Assembly: GCA_019635755.1 (NCBI GenBank)
Contig: JAHBYW010000002.1
Location: 496,001-560,000 of the forward strand
DNA length: 64,000 bases
From: Rhizobiaceae bacterium
GTDB taxonomy: Bacteria > Pseudomonadota > Alphaproteobacteria > Rhizobiales > Rhizobiaceae
Direction of reading: 5' to 3'
Shown: piece by piece, positions 38,995 to 47,268 of the stretch
How the letters are laid out: each line of letters begins with the position of its first letter
Numbering within the stretch: the first letter of the stretch is position 1
Translations under genes and position numbers: made by a program
Notes under the pieces: generated by a model
What the model saw: only the letters and a program-made list of their open reading frames with translations
Told to the model about the DNA's origin: nothing
Database searches by the model: none

Positions 38995-39080
38995 ATGTCC
39001 AACGAGCAGGGAGATGAGGCATGACCCCACCGGACCAGTGTTCCCGGCTCCGCTCGATCGCGGAGCCACGGCGCGCCTGA
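38995..39080 (+). other. Two tiny coupled reading frames (9 and 19 codons)
   Basis: ATG 38995 opens MSNEQGDEA and its TGA overlaps the ATG at 39021, which opens a 19-residue frame beginning [17 protein letters not shown] and GGGAGATGAGG precede the two starts. A terminator hairpin follows 140 bp later. This may be a leader peptide pair or coincidence. Confidence 0.2.
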
Positions 39081-39220
39081 CCGCGGGGCTTGAAACGCAC
39101 CCGCGCGGCACGCCGCCCCACCACAATCAGAGACCGCTGTCGGATCGTCGGCATTGCGCCGCGAAGCATCCGAACTCAGCCGGGTGATGCAGCCCCGGCA
39201 ATCGGGCAGGTACCCGACCA

Positions 39221-39262
39221 GGCCTCGTCGACCCGTGAAGGGCGGCGAGGCCGTTTTTGTTG
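39221..39262 (+). terminator. Orphan Rho-independent terminator
   Basis: Arms GGCCTCGTCG and CGGCGAGGCC (one G-U type pair) with an inner CCC/GGG pairing are followed by GTTTTTGTT. No annotated plus-strand gene lies upstream for more than 5 kb, so it must end an unrecognised transcript. Confidence 0.7.
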
Positions 39263-39395
39263 CGTCACCGGGGCACGTGGTTCGGGTATAGACGCTCCGG
39301 AGAGCACGACAAGGCTGAGTGGAGGCGCGCACTACCCTCGGTGCGGATAGGCTGCTCTTCAGGGTAGGCATCCTCGCGTATGACGGTCCAGGCAT

Positions 39396-39425
39396 GGATC
39401 TTTGGGTCAAGGCCGAGGATGACGA
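39396..39425. repeat. Fragment of a rhizobial repeat element
   Basis: GGATCTTTGGGTCAAGG and CCGAGGATGACGA form the well-known element whose minus-strand translation reads VILGLDPKIH. Elements of this kind are scattered between genes in Mesorhizobium-like genomes. Confidence 0.55.
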
Positions 39426-39611
39426 CGACGAGAGGCCCGACTGACGAATCGGCCAGGCCCAAGAATGACGACAAAAGCGCGCGCACCTTTGTCTGTTCTT
39501 CGCGGCGCATGCAACATGGCAGCTGGCGCAGACGTTGAACTTCCCGCAATGAGAAGCCCCATGCTTTTGCCTTGTTTCTCGGTTTGAGTTGATTGCGGGC
39601 GGGTGGTCGAC

Positions 39612-40697
39612 ATGCGCGTTCTGCTATTCTTTACGCTGATGACGTTCGCAGTCGGGCCTGTCTCGGCGGATACGCGCGTCGCTCTGATCGTTGCCAACAG
39701 CGCATATAGAGGCGCCCCCCTCCTGAATCCCGGTGTGGACGCCCAGCTGGTTCGGGGCGCCCTGCGAGAGCTTGGCTTTGACGTTACGCTCGTCGAGAAC
39801 GCCAAGCTCAAGGAATTCGACCTTGCGGTGCGGGAGTTCTCCCGCCGCGTGCGCGGGGCGGACGTAGCGCTGTTCTATTACGCCGGTCACGGCTTTGCCC
39901 TCACCGACCGGGGTGTAGCCGCCAACTTTCTGATGTCGACGGACGCTGACATCACGGATCCATCGGACCGCGTGCTCAGAGCAGGGGGCGTTGCGCTGGA
40001 TGAAATCATTCTTGAAGTCTCGGCTGGCGCTAAGGCGTCCCTGATTTTTATCGACGCGTGCCGCAACGATCCTCGGGTGTCGAGAAGTCCGGGAACCCAG
40101 GGGCGCGGTGCGGTGCCGGTGACCAAAGATTTCGACGAGAGCATCTTTTTGGGGATGTCGACGCGCGCCGGCCAAGTCGCCGAAGATGGCGAGGGTGGTG
40201 ACGGCAGCCCCTTCGCGCGCGCTTTCGCGGCCAACATCGGAACCCCGGGAGCGCGGATCGACGATGTGTTCACGAAGATCCGCCTTGATGTCGAGGCGAT
40301 AACCGACGAGAGGCAACGGCCCGACGTTGGACGCTACGACCTGGACGAGCCGGTCGTACTCAGGCCCGGGGAAGCGCGGTCCGCAGCGTTGGACAACAGG
40401 GCTGCAGAGGCGCGGGAGGTGCGCGTCCGGCACATGCAGCTTGATACGATGGAGGAGGCTGAGGCTGCCATCAGAAGACTGGACAGCGGCGAAGAATTTG
40501 CTGACGTCGCCCGCGCAGTGTCGCAGGAGGCCAACTCTGCTGAAATGGGCGGCGATCTCGGCTGGTTTGGCCGCGGAGTCATGGTTCCGGAATTTGAGAA
40601 GGAGGCTTTTTCTCTGGACGTAGGCGCCTACAGCAAGGTCCCGGTACAAACTCAATTCGGCTGGCACATCATCAAAGTCGACGACCGGCGTCGCTAG
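39612..40697 (+). CDS. Secreted caspase-like peptidase fused to a PpiC-type peptidyl-prolyl isomerase domain
   Basis: The protein has 361 residues. A signal peptide (MRVLLFFTLMTFAVGPVSA) is followed by a caspase/orthocaspase p20-like domain (about 22-210). This has VALIVANSAYRGAPLLNPGVDA, the catalytic His93 in FYYAGHG and the catalytic Cys150 in FIDACRNDP. After a short linker residues 270-361 form a complete parvulin (rotamase) domain (VRHMQLDTMEEAEAAIRRL, GGDLGWFGRGVMVPEFEKEAF, TQFGWHIIKV). I do not know this fusion as a described architecture. Both catalytic residues are present, so proteolysis after Arg/Lys and prolyl isomerisation in the periplasm are plausible. The gene is isolated and its codon use looks slightly less GC-rich than its neighbours. 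Confidence 0.85.
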   Translation: MRVLLFFTLMTFAVGPVSADTRVALIVANSAYRGAPLLNPGVDAQLVRGALRELGFDVTLVENAKLKEFDLAVREFSRRVRGADVALFYYAGHGFALTDRGVAANFLMSTDADITDPSDRVLRAGGVALDEIILEVSAGAKASLIFIDACRNDPRVSRSPGTQGRGAVPVTKDFDESIFLGMSTRAGQVAEDGEGGDGSPFARAFAANIGTPGARIDDVFTKIRLDVEAITDERQRPDVGRYDLDEPVVLRPGEARSAALDNRAAEAREVRVRHMQLDTMEEAEAAIRRLDSGEEFADVARAVSQEANSAEMGGDLGWFGRGVMVPEFEKEAFSLDVGAYSKVPVQTQFGWHIIKVDDRRR

Positions 40698-40871
40698 CTT
40701 TTCGCGGCGCGCGCGCCGCCTCCGGTCCGCCCCGATACCGCTTCGGCCAACCGATCCGGCGTTCGGTGCCATTCCCATCGTGGCGCGGCGCAGAAGCTGT
40801 CGCATCGCATTTGCGCTGGCCGACGATCGCGCCTAGGAAGCCGTCTTCTTCCGCCGCGACCCGCCTGCACA

Positions 40872-41963
40872 TTGACCGACGATCCAACTCCCTTGCCGAC
40901 AAAGGACAAAGCAGGCAACCTCCCGCCGCTGCTGCGCTTCGCGCTGGCGATGCTGGTCGGCACGCTGGGCGGGGCGCTGTTCTGGTATCTGCGCACGCCG
41001 CTCGCCTGGCTGCTCGGCGCCATGACCTTCACCATGATCGCGTCGCTGGTCCGCGCGCCCGTGGCGACGCCCGGCGTGGTGCGGCTGCCGATGACGGCGC
41101 TGATCGGCACCATGCTCGGCGCCGGGTTCCATCCCGGCACCTTCGCCGGCATCGGCGAATGGTATGTGCCGCTCGCCGGGCTCATCGTGTTCATGACCGT
41201 CGCGGCGGCCGTCAGCTACTCGTATTTCCGCCGCGTCGGCGGGTTCGACCGGCCGACCGCGTTCTTCTCCGGCATGCCGGGCGGCCTGATCGACATGGTC
41301 GTGATGGGCGGCGAGCGCGGCGGCGACGAGCGCACCATCGCGCTCGTGCATGCGGCGCGCATCTTCCTGGTCGTGCTGATCCTGCCCTTCGCGATCGAAA
41401 TCGTCGCCGGGATCGACCTGCCGCCCGGCGCTGCCGTGTCGGTGCCGCTCAGCGCCCTCGACGCCGAAACGGTCGCCTGGCTGGCCGGCACCACCGTCGT
41501 CGGCTATGCGGGCGGCTGGCTGCTCAGGCTGCCCGCCCGCCATCTGTTCGGGCCGATGATCGCCAGCGGCCTGGTCCACTATTTCGGATTTTCCGACTTC
41601 GCCATGCCGGCGGTGGTGATCGCGGTCGCGCAGATCGTCATCGGCGCAACGATCGGCAGCCGCTTCTCGCAGGCGAGCCCCGCGATGGTGCTGCGCATCC
41701 TGGCGCTGTCGGTCGGGTCGGCGGCGGTGCTGCTCTCCGTCACCTTCGCGTTCGCGCTGGCGCTGTCGCGGCTGACCGGCATCGGCTTCGCCGAGATGGT
41801 GCTGGCCTACGCGCCGGGCGGGGTGGTGGAGATGAGCCTGATCGCGCTGGCGCTGTCAGGCGACGTCGCCTTCGTGGCGATCCACCACATCGTGCGGGTG
41901 ATGCTGGTGATCGCCGGGGCGATCCCGGTCTACGCGCTGATGGCCCGCCGCGCGCCGGACTGA
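40872..41963 (+). CDS. AbrB-family membrane protein (duplicated AbrB domain)
   Basis: This 363-residue protein has two repeats of about five membrane helices. The conserved starts LAWLLGAMTFTMIASLV and HLFGPMIASGLVHYFG, and the loops GGLIDMVVMGGERGGDERTIALVHAARIFLVV and GGVVEMSLIALALSGDVAFVAIHHIVRVMLV, show the internal duplication typical of this family (often labelled ammonia monooxygenase-related or AbrB). It begins at a TTG with a weak ribosome binding site. Substrate and direction of transport are unknown. Confidence 0.82.
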   Translation: MTDDPTPLPTKDKAGNLPPLLRFALAMLVGTLGGALFWYLRTPLAWLLGAMTFTMIASLVRAPVATPGVVRLPMTALIGTMLGAGFHPGTFAGIGEWYVPLAGLIVFMTVAAAVSYSYFRRVGGFDRPTAFFSGMPGGLIDMVVMGGERGGDERTIALVHAARIFLVVLILPFAIEIVAGIDLPPGAAVSVPLSALDAETVAWLAGTTVVGYAGGWLLRLPARHLFGPMIASGLVHYFGFSDFAMPAVVIAVAQIVIGATIGSRFSQASPAMVLRILALSVGSAAVLLSVTFAFALALSRLTGIGFAEMVLAYAPGGVVEMSLIALALSGDVAFVAIHHIVRVMLVIAGAIPVYALMARRAPD

Positions 41964-42070
41964 CGGCGCGGCCGAGGCTGCCGTGCCCGCCAGAACGGCG
42001 GATGCCGGAGCATGATCCCGACCATGCGCAGCGGTGTTCGCGATGAGGGTCGTTCCGATCGATCCGGCCG

Positions 42071-42112
42071 CATGGTGCGACGCAGGTGCTTCATGGTGCG
42101 ACGCAGGTGCTT
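42071..42112. repeat. Perfect 21-bp tandem duplication
   Basis: CATGGTGCGACGCAGGTGCTT occurs twice back to back just beyond the 3' end of the LuxR gene. It could be slippage or a remnant of a regulatory site. Confidence 0.85.
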
Positions 42113-42131
42113 CCGCCGTGCCGCACGAGGC

Positions 42132-43274
42132 TCAGAGTGCCAGCGCCAGCGTGTTGGCGAGGCCGACCAGATCGCCCTGGCGGTTGGTGCCCGTCTTGGC
42201 GAAGATGTGCATCAGATGGGTCTTCACCGTGCTGCGGCCGATGCCCAGCGCCTGCGCGACCGCGTCCGACGTCCTGCCCGCGGCGATGAGCGTGAAGACG
42301 CGCGCCTCGGCCGGCGTGAGATCGAAGAGCGCCGCCAGCGCCTGTTCGGGCGCAGGCTTCGGCATGAGCGAGGGCGCGACGAACACGGCGGCGACCGCGC
42401 TGCGCGACAGGCCGGCGCGCGCCCGGCCGCCGGCGAGGGGGAGCACATGCAGCACGGCCGGCTGGCCCGCGGCGTCGCGCGCGGCGATGCCGAAGCCGCG
42501 GCGGCCGATGCCGGCCTCGTCCGTCCTGGCCTGGGCGACGGCGGCCGCCAGCGCGCCCTGTTCGAGCTCGGAGCGGACGGTCAGCACGCCGCGCACGCTG
42601 GCGATCGGATCGCCGGCGACCAGCATCTCGTTCGCCACCGCGTTGGAATGGACGATGCGCATGGCGGAATCGACCAGCACGATCGCCGTCGACACGGCAT
42701 CCAGCGCCGCCTCGAAGGTCTTGGCCTCGATGGTCTTGATGTCCAGCATGCGGCTGATGCCGACCGCGCGCTGCATGTGCGGGATGAGCAGGCGCAGAAG
42801 GTCGAGGTCGGCCTCCTCGACCGGACCGGCCGAGCGGTGGCGCCCGAAGCCGATGGCGCCATAGGCGCGCGGATCGCGCGCCAGAACCACCGCGATCACG
42901 TCGGTGAGGCCCTGCGGCAGTCCCCATTCGCGATAGTAGCGGTTGCCGGACAGGTCCTCGCCCTGGCGGATGCGCGACAGCACGGCAGGCTCGTCGAGCG
43001 GATGGGCCATGATCTGGGCCGTGCCGCCCCAGATCTCGGCGATCTCCGGTCCGAAATCCCCCATGCGGGCGCGGTATTCCTCCGGAATGCCCGTGGTGAC
43101 CTGCAGTCGGAAGGTGTTGGACGGCAGCTCGGTCAAGGAGAAGGAGGCGTTGGCGCAGTGGATCTCGTCGACGATGCGCTCCAGCGTCGGCCCCCAGCGC
43201 ATCGGGTCGATGGCGCAGTCATAGACGGCGCCGATCAGGTCTGAGATGTGCCCGGCCGATGGTAGGCTCTTCAT
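42132..43274 (-). CDS. LuxR-family transcriptional regulator
   Basis: The 380-residue protein has a mixed alpha/beta sensory part of about 310 residues, with a PAS-like stretch [22 protein letters not shown] near 210. The C-terminal LuxR helix-turn-helix reads [25 protein letters not shown] followed by [26 protein letters not shown]. It starts at ATG 43274 ([19 protein letters not shown]). The ligand is unknown. It is divergent from ssb with about 280 bp between, but the SOS box there belongs to ssb, so co-regulation is not implied. Confidence 0.82.
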   Translation of the reverse strand: MKSLPSAGHISDLIGAVYDCAIDPMRWGPTLERIVDEIHCANASFSLTELPSNTFRLQVTTGIPEEYRARMGDFGPEIAEIWGGTAQIMAHPLDEPAVLSRIRQGEDLSGNRYYREWGLPQGLTDVIAVVLARDPRAYGAIGFGRHRSAGPVEEADLDLLRLLIPHMQRAVGISRMLDIKTIEAKTFEAALDAVSTAIVLVDSAMRIVHSNAVANEMLVAGDPIASVRGVLTVRSELEQGALAAAVAQARTDEAGIGRRGFGIAARDAAGQPAVLHVLPLAGGRARAGLSRSAVAAVFVAPSLMPKPAPEQALAALFDLTPAEARVFTLIAAGRTSDAVAQALGIGRSTVKTHLMHIFAKTGTNRQGDLVGLANTLALAL

Positions 43275-43412
43275 GCGGCGCTGCGGTATCCTCGGCTCGA
43301 GCCTGGGGCCATGACGGGTCGCCGGAGAGCACCCGAAACGACCCAACGTCAGACTGCATATAACGCAACCGGCGCGCCAGCCAAGGCGTCAGCGGCGGGC
43401 CGCAGAAGGCGC

Positions 43413-43452
43413 TTGCGCGACGCTGCCGCATGCACTAGAACAAAAACAGAAC
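43413..43452 (+). promoter_or_regulatory. ssb promoter with LexA (SOS) box
   Basis: GAAC-N7-GAAC at 43438-43452 is a perfect alphaproteobacterial LexA box. TTGCGC (43413-43418) and TAGAAC (43436-43441) are 17 bp apart, so the box would overlap the -10 element. Confidence 0.7.
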
Positions 43453-43553
43453 AAATTGGCTGTGGACGCCCGGCGTTTGGCGCGCGCTGCCGGCGGCGCG
43501 ATGGAGTAGGTTGCCGGCCTTCGATTTTGTTAGGACGAGCGTGGAGATTTGAC

Positions 43554-44051
43554 ATGGCTGGCAGCGTGAACAAGGTCATCCTGGTGGGGAACCTGGGCGC
43601 CGACCCCGAGGTGCGCAGGCTGAACTCCGGCGATCCGGTCGTCAACTTCCGCATCGCGACGTCGGAAACCTGGCGCGACAAGAATTCCGGCGAGCGCAAG
43701 GAAAAGACCGAGTGGCACAACATCGTCGTGTTCAACGACAACCTCGCCAAGGTCGCCGAGCAGTACCTGAAGAAGGGCATGAAGGTCTACGTCGAGGGCC
43801 AGCTGCAGACGCGCAAATGGCAGGACCAGCAGGGCCAGGACAAATACACGACCGAGGTGGTGCTGCAGAAGTTCCGCGGCGAGCTGCAGATGCTCGACGC
43901 GCGCGGGCAGGGCGGTGGCGGCGATGTCGGCTACGATCGCGGCGGTTCGAGCCGGGGCTCCGACTTCGGCCAGGCGAGCCCCAGCGAGCGCGTGGGCGGC
44001 AAGACCAGCGGCAACTTCTCGCGCGACATGGACGACGAGATTCCGTTCTGA
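43554..44051 (+). CDS. ssb: Single-stranded DNA-binding protein
   Basis: The 165-residue protein has the OB-fold ([58 protein letters not shown]) over about 110 residues. A glycine/serine-rich disordered linker follows, then the acidic tip DMDDEIPF that recruits repair and replication proteins. The ATG at 43554 has GGAG at correct spacing. It works in replication, recombination and repair; the LexA box upstream predicts induction by DNA damage. The gene is monocistronic. Confidence 0.97.
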   Translation: MAGSVNKVILVGNLGADPEVRRLNSGDPVVNFRIATSETWRDKNSGERKEKTEWHNIVVFNDNLAKVAEQYLKKGMKVYVEGQLQTRKWQDQQGQDKYTTEVVLQKFRGELQMLDARGQGGGGDVGYDRGGSSRGSDFGQASPSERVGGKTSGNFSRDMDDEIPF

Positions 44052-44074
44052 CCTGATCGGCCGCGGCGCCGGCA

Positions 44075-44572
44075 ATGTGCGAATGGTGCGGCGCCCCGCA
44101 CGGGCTGCGCGAGGGCTTCTCCGTCGTCGAGCGGCCGGCGCAGGCGCTGGTCGGCCGCATCTGGGACGGCACGTACTCGCAGGCGGCCGCCGGCGCGATC
44201 GTCGCGGTGCTGAAGGAGGTCCAGGCGTTCGCGGGCGCCCGCGGCTCCGCGCTCTGGGCGGGGCCGATCGTCGGCGTCTCGTGGAACGAGCGGCCGGACG
44301 GTTTCCGCACCTTCGTCGGCGTCGAGCGTGACGATGCGAAGGCGTCCGGGGCGGGCATGGTCCCGCTCGACGTGCCCGCTCTGCGCTTCGCCACCGCCTG
44401 GCACGATGCCGGCGACGGCGACGTGCTCGACCACTACGAGGCGATGCTGGCGTGGATGGAGCGGGAGGGCCTCGCCTGGGACAGGCGCGCCATGCACCAC
44501 CGCGAGGAATATCCGCTGCACGCGGATTTCTCCGCCGCGCCGGTGCTCAGGCTGATGGTGCCGGTGACGTAG
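44075..44572 (+). CDS. GyrI-like small-molecule-binding domain protein
   Basis: This 165-residue protein has an AraC effector-binding/GyrI-like pattern: VVERPAQALVGRIWDGTYSQ at the start, an IVGVSWNERPDGFRTFVGVERD strand pair in the middle and a C-terminal HHREEYPLHADFSAAPVLRLMVPV. There is no DNA-binding domain. It begins 23 bp after the ssb stop. An unusual cysteine pair (CEWC) occurs at the N-terminus. Such stand-alone domains bind hydrophobic drugs or metabolites. The role here is unknown. Confidence 0.68.
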   Translation: MCEWCGAPHGLREGFSVVERPAQALVGRIWDGTYSQAAAGAIVAVLKEVQAFAGARGSALWAGPIVGVSWNERPDGFRTFVGVERDDAKASGAGMVPLDVPALRFATAWHDAGDGDVLDHYEAMLAWMEREGLAWDRRAMHHREEYPLHADFSAAPVLRLMVPVT

Positions 44573-44621
44573 CGGACTGGCTCCGCTTTCATCGCGGCAT
44601 GCGGCCTGCCTGGGGTGGAGG

Positions 44622-45035
44622 CTACCAGCGCCTCCGAAGCTGTGTCAGCGCGCGTTCGTAGACGGGCGACATGCGGCCCAGCCACTCGATCGCCGCCGGC
44701 CAGTTGGCGGAGTCGAGCATGTCGGCGCGGTGGGCGCGCGCCAGCGGAAAGTAGGTGCCGAGCTTCAGGTCGGGCCATTGCAGCTCGCGCGCCAGGAATT
44801 CGCGGTGCGGGAAGAGTTCCTCGCGGATGACGGCCGTGCGCACGCCGCGCGCGCCGCGCACGAAGATGCCGGCGCCCTTGTTGGCAAAGAAATGCGCGAC
44901 GACGTAGGGGCGCGGTCCGACGGCGAGCCAGCGGGTCGACTCGTTGCCGCGGACGCAACGGGCGGCAAGCGCCGGCAGCATGCCGGCGAAGAGGTCGAAG
45001 AAGGCGCGCTGGCGGGCGGTGGTCTCCGAGACCAT
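44622..45035 (-). CDS. Hypothetical protein, last gene of the marC operon
   Basis: This 137-residue soluble protein has strands near YVVAHFFANKGAGIFVRG and a C-terminal WPAAIEWLGRMSPVYERALTQLRRRW. Its ATG overlaps the TGA of the DUF4440-type gene (ATGA at 45035), so translation is coupled. I do not recognise the fold. A resemblance to DUF4268-type proteins is possible but too weak to use. Confidence 0.6.
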   Translation of the reverse strand: MVSETTARQRAFFDLFAGMLPALAARCVRGNESTRWLAVGPRPYVVAHFFANKGAGIFVRGARGVRTAVIREELFPHREFLARELQWPDLKLGTYFPLARAHRADMLDSANWPAAIEWLGRMSPVYERALTQLRRRW

Positions 45036-45415
45036 CAGCCGCCGCCCGCGGGGTCGGCCGCCGTGCCCTGGTGGAACAGCAGGCGCCAGCCGTCCGCGCC
45101 GCGCGTCCACACCGAGGACCGCAGCGACGGCGCGGCGTCCTCGACCAGCGGCTCCAGCCGGTAGGTGACGAGCGCGGCGTCGGGGCCGAGTCCGGTCACG
45201 GCCGGCGTCACGATCTCGACGCGCGGCACCGGCGACGGCGCCTCGGCGATCAGCGCGGCGATGAGCGCGGCCTTGTCGTAGACGCGTCCCGACCGGCCGA
45301 ACTCGACGACGTCCGGCGCCAGCGTCCGATCCAGCCAGCCCGGATTGTTGCGGGTCTCGCCGTCGAGGAAGGCGGCTTCGAGGGCAAGCAGTTCCTGGCG
45401 CGTGGTCTCGTCCAT
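45035..45415 (-). CDS. DUF4440/NTF2-like (SnoaL-type) protein
   Basis: The 126-residue cone-fold protein begins ETTRQELLALEAAFLDGETR, continues with NPGWLDRTLAPDVVEFGRSGRVYDKAALIAAL and ends with SSVWTRGADGWRLLFHQGT, a common DUF4440 layout. Its ATG overlaps the TAA of marC (TAATG). Members are enzymes or ligand-binding proteins of many kinds. Confidence 0.75.
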   Translation of the reverse strand: MDETTRQELLALEAAFLDGETRNNPGWLDRTLAPDVVEFGRSGRVYDKAALIAALIAEAPSPVPRVEIVTPAVTGLGPDAALVTYRLEPLVEDAAPSLRSSVWTRGADGWRLLFHQGTAADPAGGG

Positions 45416-46044
45416 TACGCCGCCATCAGCGCCTTGATGCCGTCGGCGACGAACTGGACGGCCAGCGCGGCGAGGATGACGCCGAGCAGGCGGGTCAGGA
45501 TCGAGCGGCCGGTCTGGCCGAGGAAGCGGTCGATGCGCTCGGCCAGCACGAAGACGAGGTAGGTGAGCAGCAGGCAGACCAGGATGATGGCGACCAGCGC
45601 GACCTGCCCCTGCCAGGTCTGGAACGTGCCGGAGAGCAGGACGGTCGCCGAGATCGCGCCCGGCCCGGCGATCAGCGGGATGGCGAGCGGGAAGGCGGCG
45701 ATGTTGTGGATCATGTCCCGGGTGATCGCGACGTCGGAGATCTTCTCCTTCCGGTCCTGCCGGCGCTCGAACACCATCTCGAAGGCGATGAAGAAGAGAA
45801 GCAGCCCGCCGGCGACGCGGAAGGCCGGCAGCGTGATGCCGAAGATCGACAGGATCGCCGCGCCGGCGACGGCGAACAGCGCCATGACGCCGAAGGCGAT
45901 CACCGAGGCGCGCACCGACACCTGGCGGCGCTCGTCGCGGTTCATGCCGCGCGTGATGGCGAGGAAGATCGGCGCGAGGCCGGGCGGATCGATGGTGACA
46001 AGGATCGTGACGAAGGCGTTGAACAGATGGTCGTAGCTCGGCAT
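45415..46044 (-). CDS. MarC family integral membrane protein
   Basis: The 209-residue protein has six membrane helices. TILVTIDPPGLAPIFLAITRGMNRDERRQ at the start and FPLAIPLIAGPGAISATVLL in the middle are MarC signatures. GGAGGGG lies four bases before the ATG at 46044. The family was once linked to multiple antibiotic resistance without good evidence; transport of small solutes or osmolytes is suspected. It leads a three-gene operon with both downstream joins overlapping. Confidence 0.88.
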   Translation of the reverse strand: MPSYDHLFNAFVTILVTIDPPGLAPIFLAITRGMNRDERRQVSVRASVIAFGVMALFAVAGAAILSIFGITLPAFRVAGGLLLFFIAFEMVFERRQDRKEKISDVAITRDMIHNIAAFPLAIPLIAGPGAISATVLLSGTFQTWQGQVALVAIILVCLLLTYLVFVLAERIDRFLGQTGRSILTRLLGVILAALAVQFVADGIKALMAA

Positions 46045-46127
46045 GACCCCTCCGCGGCCGGCGCGAGCCGGCCGGCGGCGGATGGTAGCGCGCGGCGGCG
46101 CGGCTTGAAAGCGCCGCGAGACGCGGT

Positions 46128-46502
46128 TCAGCCTTCCTGGCAATAGGCCTCGATGCGATAGCCGTCCGGATCGATGGCGAAGGCCGCGAAGTAGCCGTCG
46201 CCATAGTCGGCGCGCAGGCCGGCCGGGCCGTTGTCGCCGCCGCCGGCGCCAAGCGCTGCCGCGTGGAACGCGTGCACGCCCTCGCGGGACGGCGCGGCGA
46301 AGCAGAAATGGAGGCCGGACGCCATGTCGGGCTGGACGGGGCGTTCGGCGGCGTTGACCCAGAGCGCAACCCGTTCGCGGCCGTAGCCGAGCGAGGAGGG
46401 CGAGTCCGACAGGCAGGCATAGCCGAGCGGCGCCAGCACGGCGTCGTAGAAACGCTTTGCGCGGGCGACATCGGCGACGCCGATGGAGACATGGTCGATC
46501 AT
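46128..46502 (-). CDS. VOC family protein
   Basis: The 124-residue protein is of the FosA/glyoxalase-like VOC type. IDHVSIGVADVARAKRFYDAVLAPLGY is the classic first module and YFAAFAIDPDGYRIEAYCQ the last, with His and Glu at the usual metal-ligand positions. AAGGACC precedes the ATG. It shares a strand with the DUF1579-type gene and is divergent, as a pair, from an AraC regulator at 47269. Confidence 0.82.
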   Translation of the reverse strand: MIDHVSIGVADVARAKRFYDAVLAPLGYACLSDSPSSLGYGRERVALWVNAAERPVQPDMASGLHFCFAAPSREGVHAFHAAALGAGGGDNGPAGLRADYGDGYFAAFAIDPDGYRIEAYCQEG

Positions 46503-46648
46503 CGGGATGGTCCTTTCATGGTTGCAAAGGCTGTCGAGCGGGCGTCGTCGCGCGTGGCGCCGAACCTCTCCCCGGGGGCAAAGGACGGGGGCCATGCGTT
46601 CAGCCGGCGGGCGAGGGGCCGCGACGCAGGCAGCGGGCGCGACCGGTT

Positions 46649-47173
46649 TCAGCCGGTCATGCGGCGGGCGAAGAACTCGACCTCGATCCGCCAGCCATCC
46701 GCCGCGGCGCGCTCGCCGATCCAGTGGAAGCTGTCGGGCGTGATCTCGGTGAAGCGCCAGCGGACCTGGTCGCCGCGCGCGTCGGTGCCGGTCTGCACGA
46801 TGTCGGGGCCGTCGGCACGGCCGGTCTGGCGCGCGTAGTACTGCTTCGCCGGATCGCTCCAGACGATGTGCCAGGCGTCGATGCCGGGGTCGTAGACGCG
46901 CAGCGTCGTGCCGAACATCTGCGGCGTCTGGCCGGACGTGCGGGCGGGCGCCATCCAGACATCCTGGATCGCGGTGCCGCCGAGGACCCAGCCGAAATGG
47001 ATCTCGCCGTCGCTTCCGACGGTGCGGCCGTCGGGCATGCGGCGGACGACATCCATGTGCCACGAGCCGACCAGCCAGCCGTAGAGGCCAAGCCCGTCTT
47101 CCAGGCCGCTCGCCGGGCCGTCGGCATGCAGCAGGGCGGCGAAGCCGTCCGCGCGGTGCGAAGCCATCTCCAT
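46649..47173 (-). CDS. DUF1579-like protein
   Basis: This 174-residue soluble protein has alternating strands around YGWLVGSWHMDVVRRM, EIHFGWVLGGTAIQDVWMAP and FRFTEITPDSFHWIGE-like segments, a calycin-type pattern close to DUF1579. Of three close ATGs I chose 47173, which has AGGAAGGAG seven bases upstream. Function is unknown. It is the first gene of the pair with the VOC protein and is divergent from the AraC gene, 95 bp away. Confidence 0.7.
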   Translation of the reverse strand: MEMASHRADGFAALLHADGPASGLEDGLGLYGWLVGSWHMDVVRRMPDGRTVGSDGEIHFGWVLGGTAIQDVWMAPARTSGQTPQMFGTTLRVYDPGIDAWHIVWSDPAKQYYARQTGRADGPDIVQTGTDARGDQVRWRFTEITPDSFHWIGERAAADGWRIEVEFFARRMTG

Positions 47174-47268
47174 CGGCATGCTCCTTCCTGTCCCGTTTGT
47201 CAGCATGTCGCCGCTTCTAGGGCGCGGCCGCGTGTCGCCGCTTGGGAAAAATTGCTAAGGTGCAGCCC

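Larger units (their letters stand above)
38362..39611. other. Gene-poor 1.25-kb region between uvrA and the caspase fusion gene
   Basis: No convincing protein gene is present. It contains the LexA-like box (38608), a possible 49-codon frame (38623), and two tiny overlapping frames (38995-39024 and 39021-39080, coupled by ATGA, each with a purine-rich ribosome binding site). It also contains a clear plus-strand Rho-independent terminator (39221-39262) and, further right, a repeat fragment (39396-39425). The right 350 bp look less GC-rich than the rest. A small RNA or leader ending at the terminator is the best guess. Confidence 0.45.

Noticed and set aside
38840-39187. 115-codon plus-strand frame upstream of the orphan terminator
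   Set aside because: Start is TTG without a ribosome binding site; Arg/Pro-rich, with no recognisable feature. The terminator may instead serve a small RNA.
39265-39549. Minus-strand frame containing VILGLDPKIH
   Set aside because: This phrase is the well-known translation of a rhizobial intergenic repeat and is not evidence for a gene.
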